DNA from: Diogma glabrata
Lineage: Eukaryota; Arthropoda; Insecta; Diptera; Cylindrotomidae
Assembly (NCBI GenBank): GCA_963693315.1
Contig: OY856186.1
Location: 372,584,850-372,648,849 of the forward strand
DNA: 64,000 nt
Direction: 5' to 3'
Each line of letters begins with the position of its first letter. Positions within the stretch are counted from its first letter, which is position 1. Positions 1 through 12,371 of the stretch are shown one piece after another. The notes under the pieces are model-generated. The model was not told the DNA's origin, ran no database searches, and worked only from the letters and a program-made list of their open reading frames with translations. A program made the translations under genes and the position numbers.

Positions 1-520
1 GTTTTTTTTGTTCTAAAGGAAAATTATAAAAATGGCGTTATAAACTAAGAGATATTTTTTTTATGTTAAATATCAAATATTTTATTATTAGATGAACTTT
101 TTAAAATATTATAAAAATTATATATGTAGTACAATAAATAAAATAAATACAATTGTTAAAAATGATTTACTTATTTTACAAACAGAAGTTTCTTTTGAAT
201 AGGAAAGCACTTCTGCAATTATTTTCTTTGTATTAGATGGCATAAAAAATGAAATGTTTATTTATCACTTTTAGTAATCACTTGTCACTCTTATAAAAAA
301 TAATTTGACAGTCTTGACTGCAAACAAAAAAGCCGTATAAACAACTAAATCTATTTAGGAACTTTTGACTGGAGAAGTATTATGTTCGTATTATGTTATT
401 ATGGAATCATAAAGTAAAAGATTGTTTTTCAACATTAAATTACAAATATTTTATTATTGAATAAACTTTTTAAAATATCATACAAATTATATATGTGAAA
501 ATAAATATAGTTATTAAAAA

Positions 521-886
521 TTATTTACTTATTTTACATTCAAAAGTTTCTTTTGAGTTGGAAAACATTTTTGCATTTATTGTCTTAGTATCTACTGGTA
601 CAAAAGAATGAAATTTTTGAGTTCCACTTATAGTAATCGCATTTTTATATCGATTTTGTAATATTTTTTTTGTTAATTGATATTCATTTTTATCGGCGTA
701 TCCAAAGTTCATGGTAGATTCCCATTTTAAAGCCCATTCGAAAAGTTTTTTTGGTGTATCAATAATATTATCTTCGCTCGCCATACTATAACGGTGTGCA
801 GCACGCTTCAGTGTACCACCAATTCCATCACAAGGTCCCTTTCCATGGCTGGTAGCATGAAAATGCCATTCAGCGTCAACCTTAAA
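521..886 (-). CDS. C-terminal fragment of uncharacterised HGKGPCDG-motif protein, left arm
   Basis: This is the mirror image of the right-arm frame on the opposite strand, so the two copies diverge from the palindrome centre. The reading frame stays open through the HGKGPCDG block (about 791-886) and the 87-codon tail starting at ATG 784. It differs from the right-arm copy at about the TKKILQN/TKEKLQN residues. The maintained frame in both copies could reflect recent duplication rather than selection. Function unknown. Confidence 0.45.
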   Translation of the reverse strand, partial: FKVDAEWHFHATSHGKGPCDGIGGTLKRAAHRYSMASEDNIIDTPKKLFEWALKWESTMNFGYADKNEYQLTKKILQNRYKNAITISGTQKFHSFVPVDTKTINAKMFSNSKETFECKISK

Positions 887-890
887 TTAA

Positions 891-1286
891 CTAATTAACT
901 TATGCCACCATAAAGAAGGCTTTAAGGTTGACGCTGAATGGCATTTTCATGCTACCAGCCATGGAAAGGGACCTTGTGATGGAATTGGTGGTACACTGAA
1001 GCGTGCTGCACACCGTTATAGTATGGCGAGCGAAGATAATATTATTGATACACCAAAAAAACTTTTCGAATGGGCTTTAAAATGGGAATCTACCATGAAC
1101 TTTGGATACGCCGATAAAAATGAATATCAATTAACAAAAGAAAAATTACAAAATCGATATAAAAATGCGATTACTATAAGTGGAACTCAAAAATTTCATT
1201 CTTTTGTACCAGTAGATACTAAGACAATAAATGCAAAAATGTTTTCCAACTCAAAAGAAACTTTTGAATGTAAAATAAGTAAATAA
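891..1286 (+). CDS. C-terminal fragment of uncharacterised HGKGPCDG-motif protein, right arm
   Basis: The frame is open from 891 to a stop after 1286. The first ATG is at 1023 (87 codons), but the conserved-looking part begins upstream, with DAEWHFHATS, HGKGPCDGIGG and TLKRAAHR at about 931-1015. The conserved block therefore lies upstream of that ATG, and this is probably a last exon or truncated gene rather than a complete 87-residue protein. From memory of insect predicted proteins, the HGKGPCDGxGGTxKR block recurs in uncharacterised, often repeat-associated proteins. I cannot name a domain or function. The downstream part is basic, with no signal peptide or membrane segment. The mirror copy on the minus strand is nearly identical. 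Confidence 0.5.
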   Translation, partial: LINLCHHKEGFKVDAEWHFHATSHGKGPCDGIGGTLKRAAHRYSMASEDNIIDTPKKLFEWALKWESTMNFGYADKNEYQLTKEKLQNRYKNAITISGTQKFHSFVPVDTKTINAKMFSNSKETFECKISK

Positions 1287-1519
1287 TTTTTAATAACTAT
1301 ATTTATTTTCACATATATAATTTGTATGATATTTTAAAAAGTTTATTCAATAATAAAATATTTGTAATTTAATGTTGAAAAACAATCTTTTACTTTATGA
1401 TTCCATAATAACATAATACGAACATAATACTTCTCCAGTCAAAAGTTCCTAAATAGATTTAGTTGTTTATACGGCTTTTTTGTTTGCAGTCAAGACTGTC
1501 AAATTATTTTTTATAAGAG

Positions 1520-1745
1520 TGACAAGTGATTACTAAAAGTGATAAATAAACATTTCATTTTTTATGCCATCTAATACAAAGAAAATAATTGCAGAAGTGC
1601 TTTCCTATTCAAAAGAAACTTCGTTTTGTAAAATAAGTAAATCATTTTTAACAATTGTATTTATTTTATTTATTGTACTACATATATAATTTTTATAATA
1701 TTTTAAAAAGTTCATCTAATAATAAAATATTTGATATTTAACATA
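1520..1745 (+). repeat. Degenerate tandem copy of the 3' end of the palindrome gene
   Basis: Within each palindrome arm the 3' end of the reading frame and its downstream AT-rich sequence occur twice. The segment 1563-1745 (frame MPSNTKKIIAEVLSYSKE) resembles 1205-1385 (frame VDTKTINAKMFSNSKE), and both are followed by TGTAAAATAAGTAAAT and ATAATAAAATATTTG. The same pair is mirrored in the left arm (about 62-290 and 420-600). The internal duplication is more diverged than the two arms are from each other, so it is older than the palindrome. Confidence 0.6.
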
Positions 1746-2288
1746 AAAAAAATATCTCTTAGTTTATAACGCCATTTTTATAATTTTCCTTTAGAACAAA
1801 AAAAACTGATTCCCGACAGTCATATGCACAACGAATTTTATCTTTAAAACAAAAAATAACGCGTGTCCTCAACTTTCACAAGTGGTTAGATATAAAATAA
1901 GCTTCAATTTAGTTTAAAAAAAAAAAAAGAGGCTATGCCATCTTTTTTTCAATTACACCGTTTTTTTCTTATGTTACACCGTTAAAAATTATTTCAAAAA
2001 ATTAACAGTGTACATTTTTAAAAACTTTGTTCTAATACCTATTCAACGACATATCATTTATGAAAATCGATTCAGTAGTTTTTCTACAATCGCTCGTCAA
2101 AATGCACTCACATCACAAAATAACAAAAAATTGAGGGGCACCCTGTGAAGACCCCTGGTCGAAAAAAAAAATTCTAAGAGAACTTGTATTTTTTATTTAT
2201 GACAGACTATCTATAAACAAAAAATAACCAAAATTAAAAGGGGTCAAGTCAAAATTTCCCAAAAATTTGCTGAACTTGCGTGAAATTG

Positions 2289-3529
<1,241 letters not shown>

Positions 3530-3981
3530 ACAAGCGAAAGTGTCAGAAATACCTCAATGATTCATCTCTATCTGCAACACTAAAGTACAGTTACTGGGTA
3601 ATTAATTCCTTTACCATATTATTTTCTAATCATCACATAAATGCTTATTTCAAACCTCACAATTCAAGTCATTGTTCTCTCCAAAATTTCCAAAATAAAC
3701 GAAACAATGGTAGAATTAATAACATAATGGTACTCAAAACTAATGTATTATCAATTGCCGTATTCTTCTTTTATCTTTTGTTCAAATACAAGTAAAAGGT
3801 GTTCGACAGGAAGGTTTATAACTTTATTTTTCTATGACTTTATCAAAAACGAATAAAACTGCGATACTCATTAAGTATAAACTATAAATGTTTTTAATTC
3901 AATGAATTAAATGTGATATTATGTGATATTACATCACTCCCTCACTCTGTGATATTACTATTACATCACTCCCATCGTGAA

Positions 3982-4436
3982 TAATAGGACTGAATCTAAC
4001 AAAATATGGTGTATCGTGTCGGTAAAATATAGTATATCTAGACGGCTGAGATGGGATAACTTCCAGTGAAGAAGATCTGGTGATTATCTTCTTCTCGCCG
4101 ATACAAGTTTGTTAACCAATATGTAACTTGGTTAGAGTATAACAACAATAGTGATCAACTTGAGAAATAAATTGACTAAACCTGAATCTAATAAACATAT
4201 GTTTATGAAAGTTTTTTTGTTTTCTTATACTTCGCTAGAACCAATTTTGGTTTATATAGCGTTAAATTTTTTTGGTAGTGTATCTAGTCGGCTAGCCTTG
4301 ATGAGAATGATATACTTTTTTGTTGAAGCTTAAAAATTCTTATCGGTTCGAAACTAAATCGATCGACAATTGTATGGAAAGCAAAAAAAGTTCATAAATA
4401 GCACACCATCTTTTGTTAGATTCAGTCTTATTATAA
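3982..4436. mobile_element. Short MITE-like element with ~30-bp terminal inverted repeats
   Basis: GACTGAATCTAACAAAA at 3988-4004 is matched in inverted orientation by TTTTGTTAGATTCAGTC near 4409-4425. The match extends outward through AATARG and inward through ATGGTGT. The interior (about 450 bp) has no coding signal. The 60-codon frame at 4151-4333 looks accidental. No clear target duplication could be read, so the superfamily is open. Confidence 0.55.
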
Positions 4437-4935
4437 ATGTTTTTGTTTGAAAAATATGTTTGAAGATAGTTTCTATTGGCCTTACAAATCTAGGCTGGGT
4501 CTAACAGATTTTTTTCGAACGTTTTATTTAAGCTACTGAAGTATTTCTAGGTTGTTGGTATAAACCTTGCTTTTTAGATTTCATGTCATCAGAACACGAA
4601 AGCTTGGCAATCCTGTGAAAACCAGCGACCATCAAAACAAACCTCTCAGTAGTTTTAGTTACCTCTCAGCAACATTTACTATAAACTAAATTAAACTATC
4701 TGTTTTGAACTACATGCTGATCCAGCCCAAACAATTTATATTTGGTGTTAAAAAGTACTTAATCATGTTGTCATGTTCATTTAACGATTTCTTCAGATCA
4801 CAAAGGTAATTCATAATAATAATTTTCTGTTAACCATAATCGAATATTTTGTTTATGTACAAATCTATTTAATTGAATCTGAGCTTCACTACACATTATC
4901 ACTTTTTAAATTAAACCCACAAAAAAAGATAAATA

Positions 4936-5882
4936 GGGGGAAGTGGGGATAGTATAAACATGGGGCAACTGTAAACAGTTTTAATTTCCCTCACAAAACA
5001 TCAATCAAAAAATTCGGCAAAAATATCACAGATGTCGCTTCGATCGACTACACACAACAGGAGAATTTGACAGCTGAAGTCAGTCTTGTTCAAAAGTTAT
5101 TGGTGAATAGATGTTTTAGCAACCCAAAAGCAAATATTTTTTTTTTTTGTAAAACTCGAATAACTTTTTTTACCATCATATGTTTAAAAATATTCCAACA
5201 TGTTTTGATAGCTGAAATATTCAAGAAACATAATATTTCTTTGTTTTAGCCAAATTTTCGATCTTGGAATATTTTTTCAAAACATAACCCTAAAATCGCC
5301 ACGTGGGGCACATATAAACAAAAAAAATTGGGATAGTATAAACGCGTTTATATGTGCCGTATGGTATGGCTATATGGTATACGTGTGGTTTCCCGTTTCA
5401 CTTTTGATATTGGTTTGCAAAACTTAAACATACGATGAGATTGAATTTTTGGTTTTTTCTTTATAATTTTCTACCTGAATTTATTGAGGTTTTACAACAA
5501 TCGAAAAATGTTTTTTTTTTAAAAAAATATATATGTTATATGCTTATATATATTGTTTGAAGCACAATAAATAATAAAAAATTTTAAAAAAGGTACTTTA
5601 TGAATTTTATTGTGGTGTTTTTTGGGTGTTTATATGTGCCCCATACAAAAATGCTCATTGTTTATAAGTGCCCCACCAGTGGGGATACTTTAAACGAGAA
5701 ACATAAATTTTTTGAAATTCAAAATTTTATACTTAATGTTTAGTTACGTAATTAAAAAAAATAGTTTTATGTAGTAAAGATATGAAATTTTACAATGAAA
5801 CTGTTTTTAAGTAAAAATGTTTTATGGTTTTAAAGTTATTGAGCTTTAAGTACAAACTGTTTATACCATCCCCACTTCCCCC
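4936..5882. mobile_element. TA-flanked MITE, copy 1 (Tc1/mariner-pogo type?)
   Basis: The terminal inverted repeats begin GGGGGAAGTGGGGAT and end ATCCCCACTTCCCCC, with TA on both outer sides (4934-4935 and 5883-5884). The element is 947 bp and has a second copy at 37839-38786 of 948 bp that is almost identical, so the family moved recently. The interior repeats GTGGGGCACATATAAAC-like phrases and holds only short non-conserved frames. A TA target suggests a Tc1/mariner-type transposase acting in trans. This is inferred from the target alone. Confidence 0.8.
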
Positions 5883-5884
5883 TA

Positions 5885-7470
5885 CCAAAGAAGAATTAAA
5901 ACAAAATTGTAAACCTTTCCGCCGAACACCCTGTACCAAATATTTATATCGGTTAACAATGAAACTCAATTTCCTAAATAATTTATTTTTTAACTTGAAT
6001 AAAATTAATTATTTATATTTTACTACGATGATTTGTGTTTTTTGTAGTTTCGTTTTCAAGTTCATTTAACTGATGTCTGTTTGCTTAGATCTTTGTAGTA
6101 TTTTCATGAAGATTCACAATCAAATCAATTAATATTAATCTAGTTGCATTGAGTGTAAATAAACATTTATTGAATATTAAATTTCCGGTTTGTTGTTTAT
6201 TTTGAACAAAATAAGCAGAAAAAATTAGCAACTTCAATTGTTTTGATGTCATTCAGGCGTACGGTATGCAGTGAAACCTATCAACAATTAAAAGTTTTGT
6301 TGTTTTTTCTAAGCCTTCCTCGTCGCCATTTTCTTTAAACAAAATATTAATACATAAGTTCACATAATTTTTCATCAAAATTATTTGAAGAAACCACAAA
6401 AAATTAACTAATTTTTATTAATTTAAATTCGTAGAATATTTTATTGTTTTTACAATTTTTGTTTATTGTTTTTACAATTTTCGCATTAAATTAATTTAAT
6501 TTTAATTTTTTTCCTAGTTTTGTTGATGTTTGATATCATAAATTATCAAGTGGTCAGTGAGTCTCCCAAAAAAAAATTGTTTGGTGAAAAACCATTTTGG
6601 TGAGAATTGATAACATTTCTTTAGAATGTATAGATGATAATCACTTTGATCATTAAAATAGGTTGTTTAACACTAGAACTGGTTATAAATTAAAAATTTA
6701 CGCATGAGAATTGTTGGATTAATGACGAAAAGCCGCTTTCAAGTTTATTCATTTTAGATTAAAAACTAATAAATTAAAATGAGTAATATTCCGCTTACTT
6801 TTATGTTATCATTTTTTAGTTCAATTAAATTTGAATGAATGGATAAACGAAGTAGGAGGGTATCTTAGGAGTCACAGTGATGTCTAACAGTATGTTGTTT
6901 GTGGCATGAAGAAATAACCCATTTGGACAGCGTGCTAATTGCAATCTCTACGTATCAAAAGAATATAAGTATTAATTGACCAAGAAATAATTTAAAGTGA
7001 GTAAGTAGATAGTAAATTATATAAAAAAATTTGTTGGTGCATTCTTCAATATAAGTGCAACAAAATCAATTTATAACGTTTGTACACCTTGAAACCTTCT
7101 GAACGTTTATTAAATGTCAAATGTGGAACAGGTTATGTCAATTGTACTAAATTTTAGTCGATGCTCCCAAATTGATCTGGTTGAACTAATATTTTAGAAT
7201 ATACCAACATATTTTATGAATTAAGATAACAAATGTTGTTCCTTTATAGAAGAAGAACTAAACATTGGACTATCAGTTCGAATGGAAAATAAAAGGCTAG
7301 TAAGAGTGAAAAAATAGTACATTTTGCAACAAGATATGAAAACAATAAATATGAAATTAATACATCACAATTATTATAAACATGAATTTTTATCGTCATA
7401 ATTGCTTCCAAAAAAGAGAAAAAAACATTTAAATTTGTATGAATAAAATTTTTATATCATTGCAGCCTTT
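5885..7470. other. AT-rich non-coding stretch, nothing recognised
   Basis: This stretch is very AT-rich, with no frame of convincing composition and no terminal repeats that I could pair. The short frame at 5824-6069 begins inside the MITE and looks random. Confidence 0.6.
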
Positions 7471-7650
7471 TCAAAATTTCATAATCCAATTGAAATAGTT
7501 GTTATTTTGTTGTCAAAGTTATACAATAGTTCAAAATTTCATTATCCGATGAAACTGTTTGTTATGTTTTGTTGTCATAGTAACATACAATAATTTAAAA
7601 TATCATAATCCAATGAGAATCAATTTATTTTTTTTGTCATAGTTATACAA
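7471..7650. repeat. Imperfect minisatellite, ~60-bp unit, three copies
   Basis: TTCAAAATTTCATAATCCAAT recurs at about 7470, 7530 and 7593 with small changes, each followed by TTGTTGTCA(A/T)AGTTATAC-like sequence. The function is unknown, and the repeat is probably the interior of an unrecognised repeat. Confidence 0.65.
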
Positions 7651-7970
7651 TTTGTTTGAAAAAATAACAAAATGACAAATGCTACTTTACAGCCGCCGTA
7701 GTATAAAATAAAAATGGCGTTACTTTTGCAGCCGTAGTAAAAAAAAGTAAGACTTTAATTAACTCCCTGGCGGCAGTAAAGTTAAACTTTACAGCCGTTT
7801 GCCGAAAAAATATATTTATTATAAATAAATATACAATTAAAAATAGACAACACAACTTTCAAAATTCATATTCTATTTTTTCATAATTGCTTTGTCTCTC
7901 ACACGATTTTCCAATTAACCGAAGTCATACTAATATGGTTGATAAATGGAAAAACTATGGGATGCAGCTA

Positions 7971-8771
7971 GATTCTAGTTGCATGGAATTATTTCGTAGA
8001 ATGAGATTCCGTACTAAATGGAATTTTTGCATTCAGATTCAGTCAAATTATCTCGTCAACGAATTTTTAGACGAAATGCGGTTATTTGCTTTAAAGTTTT
8101 GTATAGACGCACAAAAATGAAGAACAAAATGTCGAAAAAAGTTACGATATATCAAAAAGATATCTACATAGGCGCCAAGATATGTTCCTTCTACAAAATT
8201 TACCATCCCTATTTCCTATTTGCTTATAAGATAAACAGATCAAAACTGTCCCTTATACTAAATTTACTTAATTTGCCTTTAAAAAAATCAACAAAAATCC
8301 GCTTGCGCCCAAGTTCAAGTAATCATGCCAAAAGAATATGTGGATTTAGCGCGTGGGAGTTAAGATATTTTATTACTTATCAATAACTATTTTAGAAAAA
8401 TTAAATTATTTATTTAATTTATATACAAAACATATTGTTTTGTATGCTTCTCGCAGATTTGATAAGGCAGACGGAAATAGGGAAATGGGACGATGTGACA
8501 AAATACACTATTTATTAAAGAATAATTTTACAACTAAAATCTATAGCACAACTTGTAAACTAGCTATCGAAAGAAACACAAATAAAAACAAGTCAATAAA
8601 CTAACAGATAAATTCCATTTTCAAAAATGTGTACTAGTTTAGAACTTGTACTAAAAAGCATATCTCGAAAAGAGATATACCAATTAGTGGAATGGAATTA
8701 TTTAGCAAGAAATCAAAATTCGAGATAAATAATAATTCCATTCCACTTCATTTTTTTCTCATAGAACCAGC
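7971..8771 (-). mobile_element. Harbinger-like non-autonomous element, copy A
   Basis: The plus-strand left end is GATTCTAGTTGCATGGAATT and the right end is CACTTCATTTTTTCTCATAG plus AACCAG. It is almost the same sequence as copy D (12372-13239) in opposite orientation, so its interior is family sequence and not a gene. Strand is given by comparison with copy C, whose transposase-like exon reads away from the GTGAGAAAAAATGAAG end. The ~100-residue frames shared by A and D are inherited repeat sequence with unrelated ends. Confidence 0.6.
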
Positions 8772-8846
8772 AGTATCGAGGTACTGACTGCTAAGCCTTC
8801 ACGTTTCGAAAATATTTAATTTTATAATACCTCGATTCTGTAGCTA

Positions 8847-9791
8847 GATTCTGGTTGTATGGAATTATTTCGTGAATTAAAATTTTGTACTAAATGATAT
8901 TTTTGCATTCCGGTGCAGTCGAATGAGAAAATAAATTCCGCATTTGTGGGATGAACTGTCAAATTATCTCGTCAACAAATTTGTATGTGAATGAGATTAT
9001 TTGCTTTGAAATTTTGTATAGAAGCACAAAAACAGAGAAAAAATGTCCAAAAAAGATTACGATAAATCAAAAAGAAATTTTAGTTGATTTGTGGCGATTT
9101 TTGTTTCCCGAAACACATTTTTGCTTTTAAGTTTATATAAATTAGTCACTTACTTGCATTATGTCCGTAGCAGGATTAGTTTAAATTAAAATTATAGTTA
9201 TCTCAAATAATTATAGAAAATGTATTTAGCTATAAATGTTGTTTACTATTAATTAAATAGCCTGTCAAGTTCAAGAAGTACAATATTCTGTAACAGTTCG
9301 TTGTTTTGGACGGTTTATCATTAAAATTGAAATGGTTGAATGATCCATCAACATAGTTCTATCAACGTTCCATGTTCCATAGACATTAAAAATCTAAATA
9401 ATTTTTATATACTCTATTGTTCTAATCGTTATAAGGATTTCTTCAACAACAGTTTCATCAAACGTACAATACATGAAACACACTAAAGTACTTGATGTAC
9501 ACGATGTGTTTCTTTTTAACATCAATTCTCAACACAATAAAGAATAATTAAAGAACAATTTTACAGTTAAACTAGCTAACGAGAGAAACACAAATAAAAA
9601 ACAGTAAATAAACAGACAGATTAATTCCATTTTCAAAAATTTGTGCTAGCTTAGAACTTGTACTAAAAAGCATATCTCGAAAAGAGAACGAGAATACCAA
9701 TTAGTGGAATGGAATTATTTAGTTAGAAATCAAAATTCGAGAAAAAATAATAATTCCATTCCACATCATTTTTTCTCACAGAACCAGAATC
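8847..9791 (-). mobile_element. Harbinger-like non-autonomous element, copy B
   Basis: Begins GATTCTGGTTGTATGGAATT at 8847 and ends with TTTTCTCACAGAACCAGAATC at 9791, giving GATTCTGGTT-type terminal inverted repeats. The ends match copies A, C and D, but the middle (about 9070-9540) is different. This is typical of internally replaced non-autonomous copies. It abuts copy C in inverted orientation. Confidence 0.6.
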
Positions 9792-9836
9792 CAGTACCTC
9801 GTTCTGTGAGAAAAAATGAAGTGGAATGGGATTATT

Positions 9837-10293
9837 CAGTGTTTCGAACCCAGAAAAATTTGGGTGCAGATTCAGGTTCGGGCTCAATACATTAAAATTT
9901 AGTGGGTTCGGGTTCGGTTCGGGTTCAAATTTGTTACAAAAAAAACAATTTTTTCGAATTGTTTGTATGAATTCATTATTTTTTTATGTTACATTGCATA
10001 CCGTATTTACTATTTATGTTACTCACATATTTATTTCGGAAAAACATTTTCATTTAATTCTCACTATTCTCTACTGAAACAAATAATAACCAAAATAATC
10101 TTGTTTGAAACAAAAAAAAGTTCTGCAAAATATGAAATTTCTTACGCAAGCTTCCTAAATTTCCTATATTAAAAATTGAACCTGAACCGCGTTTTCGATT
10201 GGGTTCGGGTTCGGGTACGGGTTCACATAATTTAAAAATATCTTGCTCCGGAGCGCGTTCAGGGTTCGGGTTCGGTTCGGGTTCGAAACCCTG
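9837..10293. mobile_element. hAT-like MITE with GGGTTCGG subterminal repeats
   Basis: The element is 457 bp, beginning CAGTGTTTCGAACCC and ending GGGTTCGAAACCCTG. The flanks GGATTATT (9829-9836) and TGATTATT (10294-10301) match at 7 of 8 bases, as expected of the 8-bp target duplication of hAT elements. Multiple GGGTTCGG motifs lie in both subterminal regions and are likely transposase-binding repeats, by analogy with hAT elements. It is inserted in Harbinger-like copy C. Confidence 0.75.
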
Positions 10294-10559
10294 TGATTAT
10301 TATATATCTCGAATTTTGATTTCTCACTAAATAATTCCATTCCAGTAATTGGTATTCTCGTTCTCTTTTCGAGATATCGTTTTTAGTACAAGTTCTAAGC
10401 TAGCACAAATTTTTGAAGATGGAATTCATCTGTCAGTTTGTTTACTTGTTTTTATTTGTATTTCTTTCGTTTACAAGTATTTTCTGTTGTGCTATAGAAT
10501 TTAATTATATAATTATCATTTAAAATTAAATAAATTATGTATTTCATAACATTTTAAAA

Positions 10560-10819
10560 ATGGGCATGTCCTTAAGAATTCGTCTCATAATTACAAGACG
10601 GAAACAGGAAAAATTAGCTCTTTTAAGACGTCGACGTGAACTTCTTGATTGCAGTGATCCCTTCACTATTCCTGACGCCAGATTTCGAGAATTATTTAGA
10701 TTTCCTAAACATTTTACAAAATCTTTTATAGATGAAGTCTCAGTATATATGGATAAACGCCAAAAAAAATGGACTGCCTGTTTCTTGAGAATATTAATAA
10801 ATTCGCTTTTATGCTACAG
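10560..10819 (+). pseudogene. First exon of a Harbinger (HARBI1-like) transposase
   Basis: The frame starts at ATG 10560 and runs to a splice-donor-like CAG/GTAAAA at 10819/10820. It is rich in Arg/Lys at the start (TRRKQEKLALLRRRRELL) and continues DPFTIPDARFRELFRFPK, then FIDEVSVYM. This resembles the N-terminal region of PIF/Harbinger nucleases before the catalytic domain. The DDE nuclease half is absent: sequence after 10840 returns to the family 3' end. It is therefore a relic inside copy C that cannot make an active transposase. The assignment rests on motif pattern only. A chance match is possible but unlikely given the donor and context. Confidence 0.55.
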
Positions 10820-11150
10820 GTAAAATTTTATTTTAAATATGTTGAGATGTTAATAGTTTTTAGTTAAATGTTGATATAACTAAAAACCGTTCACCATAAC
10901 CCGATAGTTTTGCAAATAATAGTACTCGGTACAAGTCACATTTATAGTTACATTTTTTTCTACATTTTTGTGCGTCTATACCAAATTTCAAAGCATATAA
11001 TATCATTCCATCATTAAATTCGTTGACGAGATAATTTGACAGTTCATCCCACAAACACGGAATTTATTTTCTCATTCCACTGAACCGGAATGCAAAATCG
11101 CATTTAGTACGAAATCTCACTCCACGAACTAATTCCATACAACCAGAATC

Positions 11151-12371
11151 TAGCTACAAAGCTATAAAATCCAGCCATTACATTTCCGCATTTGTCTGGC
11201 GATTATTTTTATTTCTTCGCTTCTTTATTTACTTTTATTTGTGGTGCTGTTATGAGATGAATCATTTTGAGATGAATCTAAATAAAAATCTAAATTCATT
11301 GTAAAATTAGGCATCGTCGAAAAGCGTTTTTTAAATACCTTACCATAGTTGCTCATCAAGTTTGAGAATTAGAACCAAACCCGTATAAATCGATTTAATT
11401 AAAAATAAATGTGATTGACGTAAATTATATTCATTCAAAACCACCTAATTAATTTTTAATTACTAGCTTATACCTATACATATGGTAACTTAAAATGATC
11501 TAATTCAAAATTCAAAAAACTAATATTAGATCAAGAAATTCCGGTCATCGTTAAGCTCATGATTTATTGCTAAAACTAAAGCGAATAAAATGAATGAATT
11601 GAATTTATTATGGAGATTGATCTACTCACAACATGAATAGTTACCGTAAAACAGCATCTTTATAGTTTTAATAGCACGTGAATGACAGGCAGTAAAAGCT
11701 AATTAAATAAAATCACTCAAGATAAATTAATGACTTTCAAGTGGGAGGAAGCTAAGCGAAGATGAATTGTAATGTATACCTTATTTTAATAAACGTATCA
11801 TTGGCAATTTATGTCAAGAATTCTGTTGGGAATGGTCTTGATATTAAAATAATTGAATAATATTAATAAAGTTTTCGGCAAAATAAAAATTATTATGTTA
11901 AATGTTATTAACATCGAAGATTTTTTTTTATTCTTCATTAAATATTAACTTTTAATATGAAGTTTTGAAGATCAGGCTAGTTAAAAAAGTTTATGGCTAC
12001 AAAATGGTTTTGCAATCCCAGGCACAGTTGTCAATGTCATACATTTTATTTTTCAACAGTTCGTTTTTAATTACTCAAAACGAAAAACGAGGCCTTAACG
12101 TGATCAACATTACACTTTATATTTTAAGAATCTTCTTAGAATATCTTCGGATTGTTTAGCACCGGTAGGGAGAGATTAGATTTTGTTGATTTGTATTGTA
12201 AATTTTTCTATTTTTAATCAACGAGTGTGATAACTCCGCGTACTCCAGGAACGTAGGCTGTCAACAAGTGTCTCTTGACCTGTATTAATTTCATCAATTT
12301 ACTTAATTTAATGGTTGAGTTTCACTTGAACATTTAATTTAATCGATTAGTTTTATATGGGTGATTACCTC
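11151..12371. other. AT-rich intergenic stretch between Harbinger-like copies C and D
   Basis: No coding frame of gene-like composition and no terminal repeats were recognised. The 64-codon frame at 11965-12159 has no motif and is likely accidental. Confidence 0.55.

Larger units (their letters stand above)
1..1806. repeat. Giant near-perfect palindrome (arms ~886 bp, spacer ~32 bp)
   Basis: Bases 1-886 are the reverse complement of 919-1806 with only a few substitutions. The inner ends are visible as CAGCGTCAACCTTAAA just before 886 and its complement from 919. The outer ends are visible at base 1 and at 1791-1806. The arm starts at the first base of the window, so the true outer end is unknown. 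The few differences between arms (for example KKIL versus KEKL in the shared reading frame) argue against a simple fold-back copy made during assembly, but do not exclude one. Each arm carries the same small reading frame, so this is an inverted gene duplication or the centre of a large fold-back element. Confidence 0.9.
9800..11150 (+). mobile_element. Harbinger-like element, copy C, with partial transposase gene
   Basis: Starts about 9800 (TTCTGTGAGAAAAAATGAAG) and ends AACCAGAATC at 11150. This copy keeps a transposase-like first exon (10560-10819) between the family ends and is interrupted by a hAT-like MITE at 9837-10293. It is therefore the best evidence for what mobilises the A-D family. 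The remainder of the transposase gene, including the DDE catalytic residues, is missing. The terminal sequence next to copy B lacks the outermost GATTCTG. Confidence 0.55.

Noticed and set aside
5067..5249. 60-codon frame conserved between 5067 and 37970
   Set aside because: Both copies lie inside the same non-coding MITE. The similarity is due to recent transposition, and there is no ATG at the start.
8018..8604. ~100-codon frames shared with 12545-13053
   Set aside because: They are parts of two copies of the same repeat, have different ends in each copy, and show no motif.
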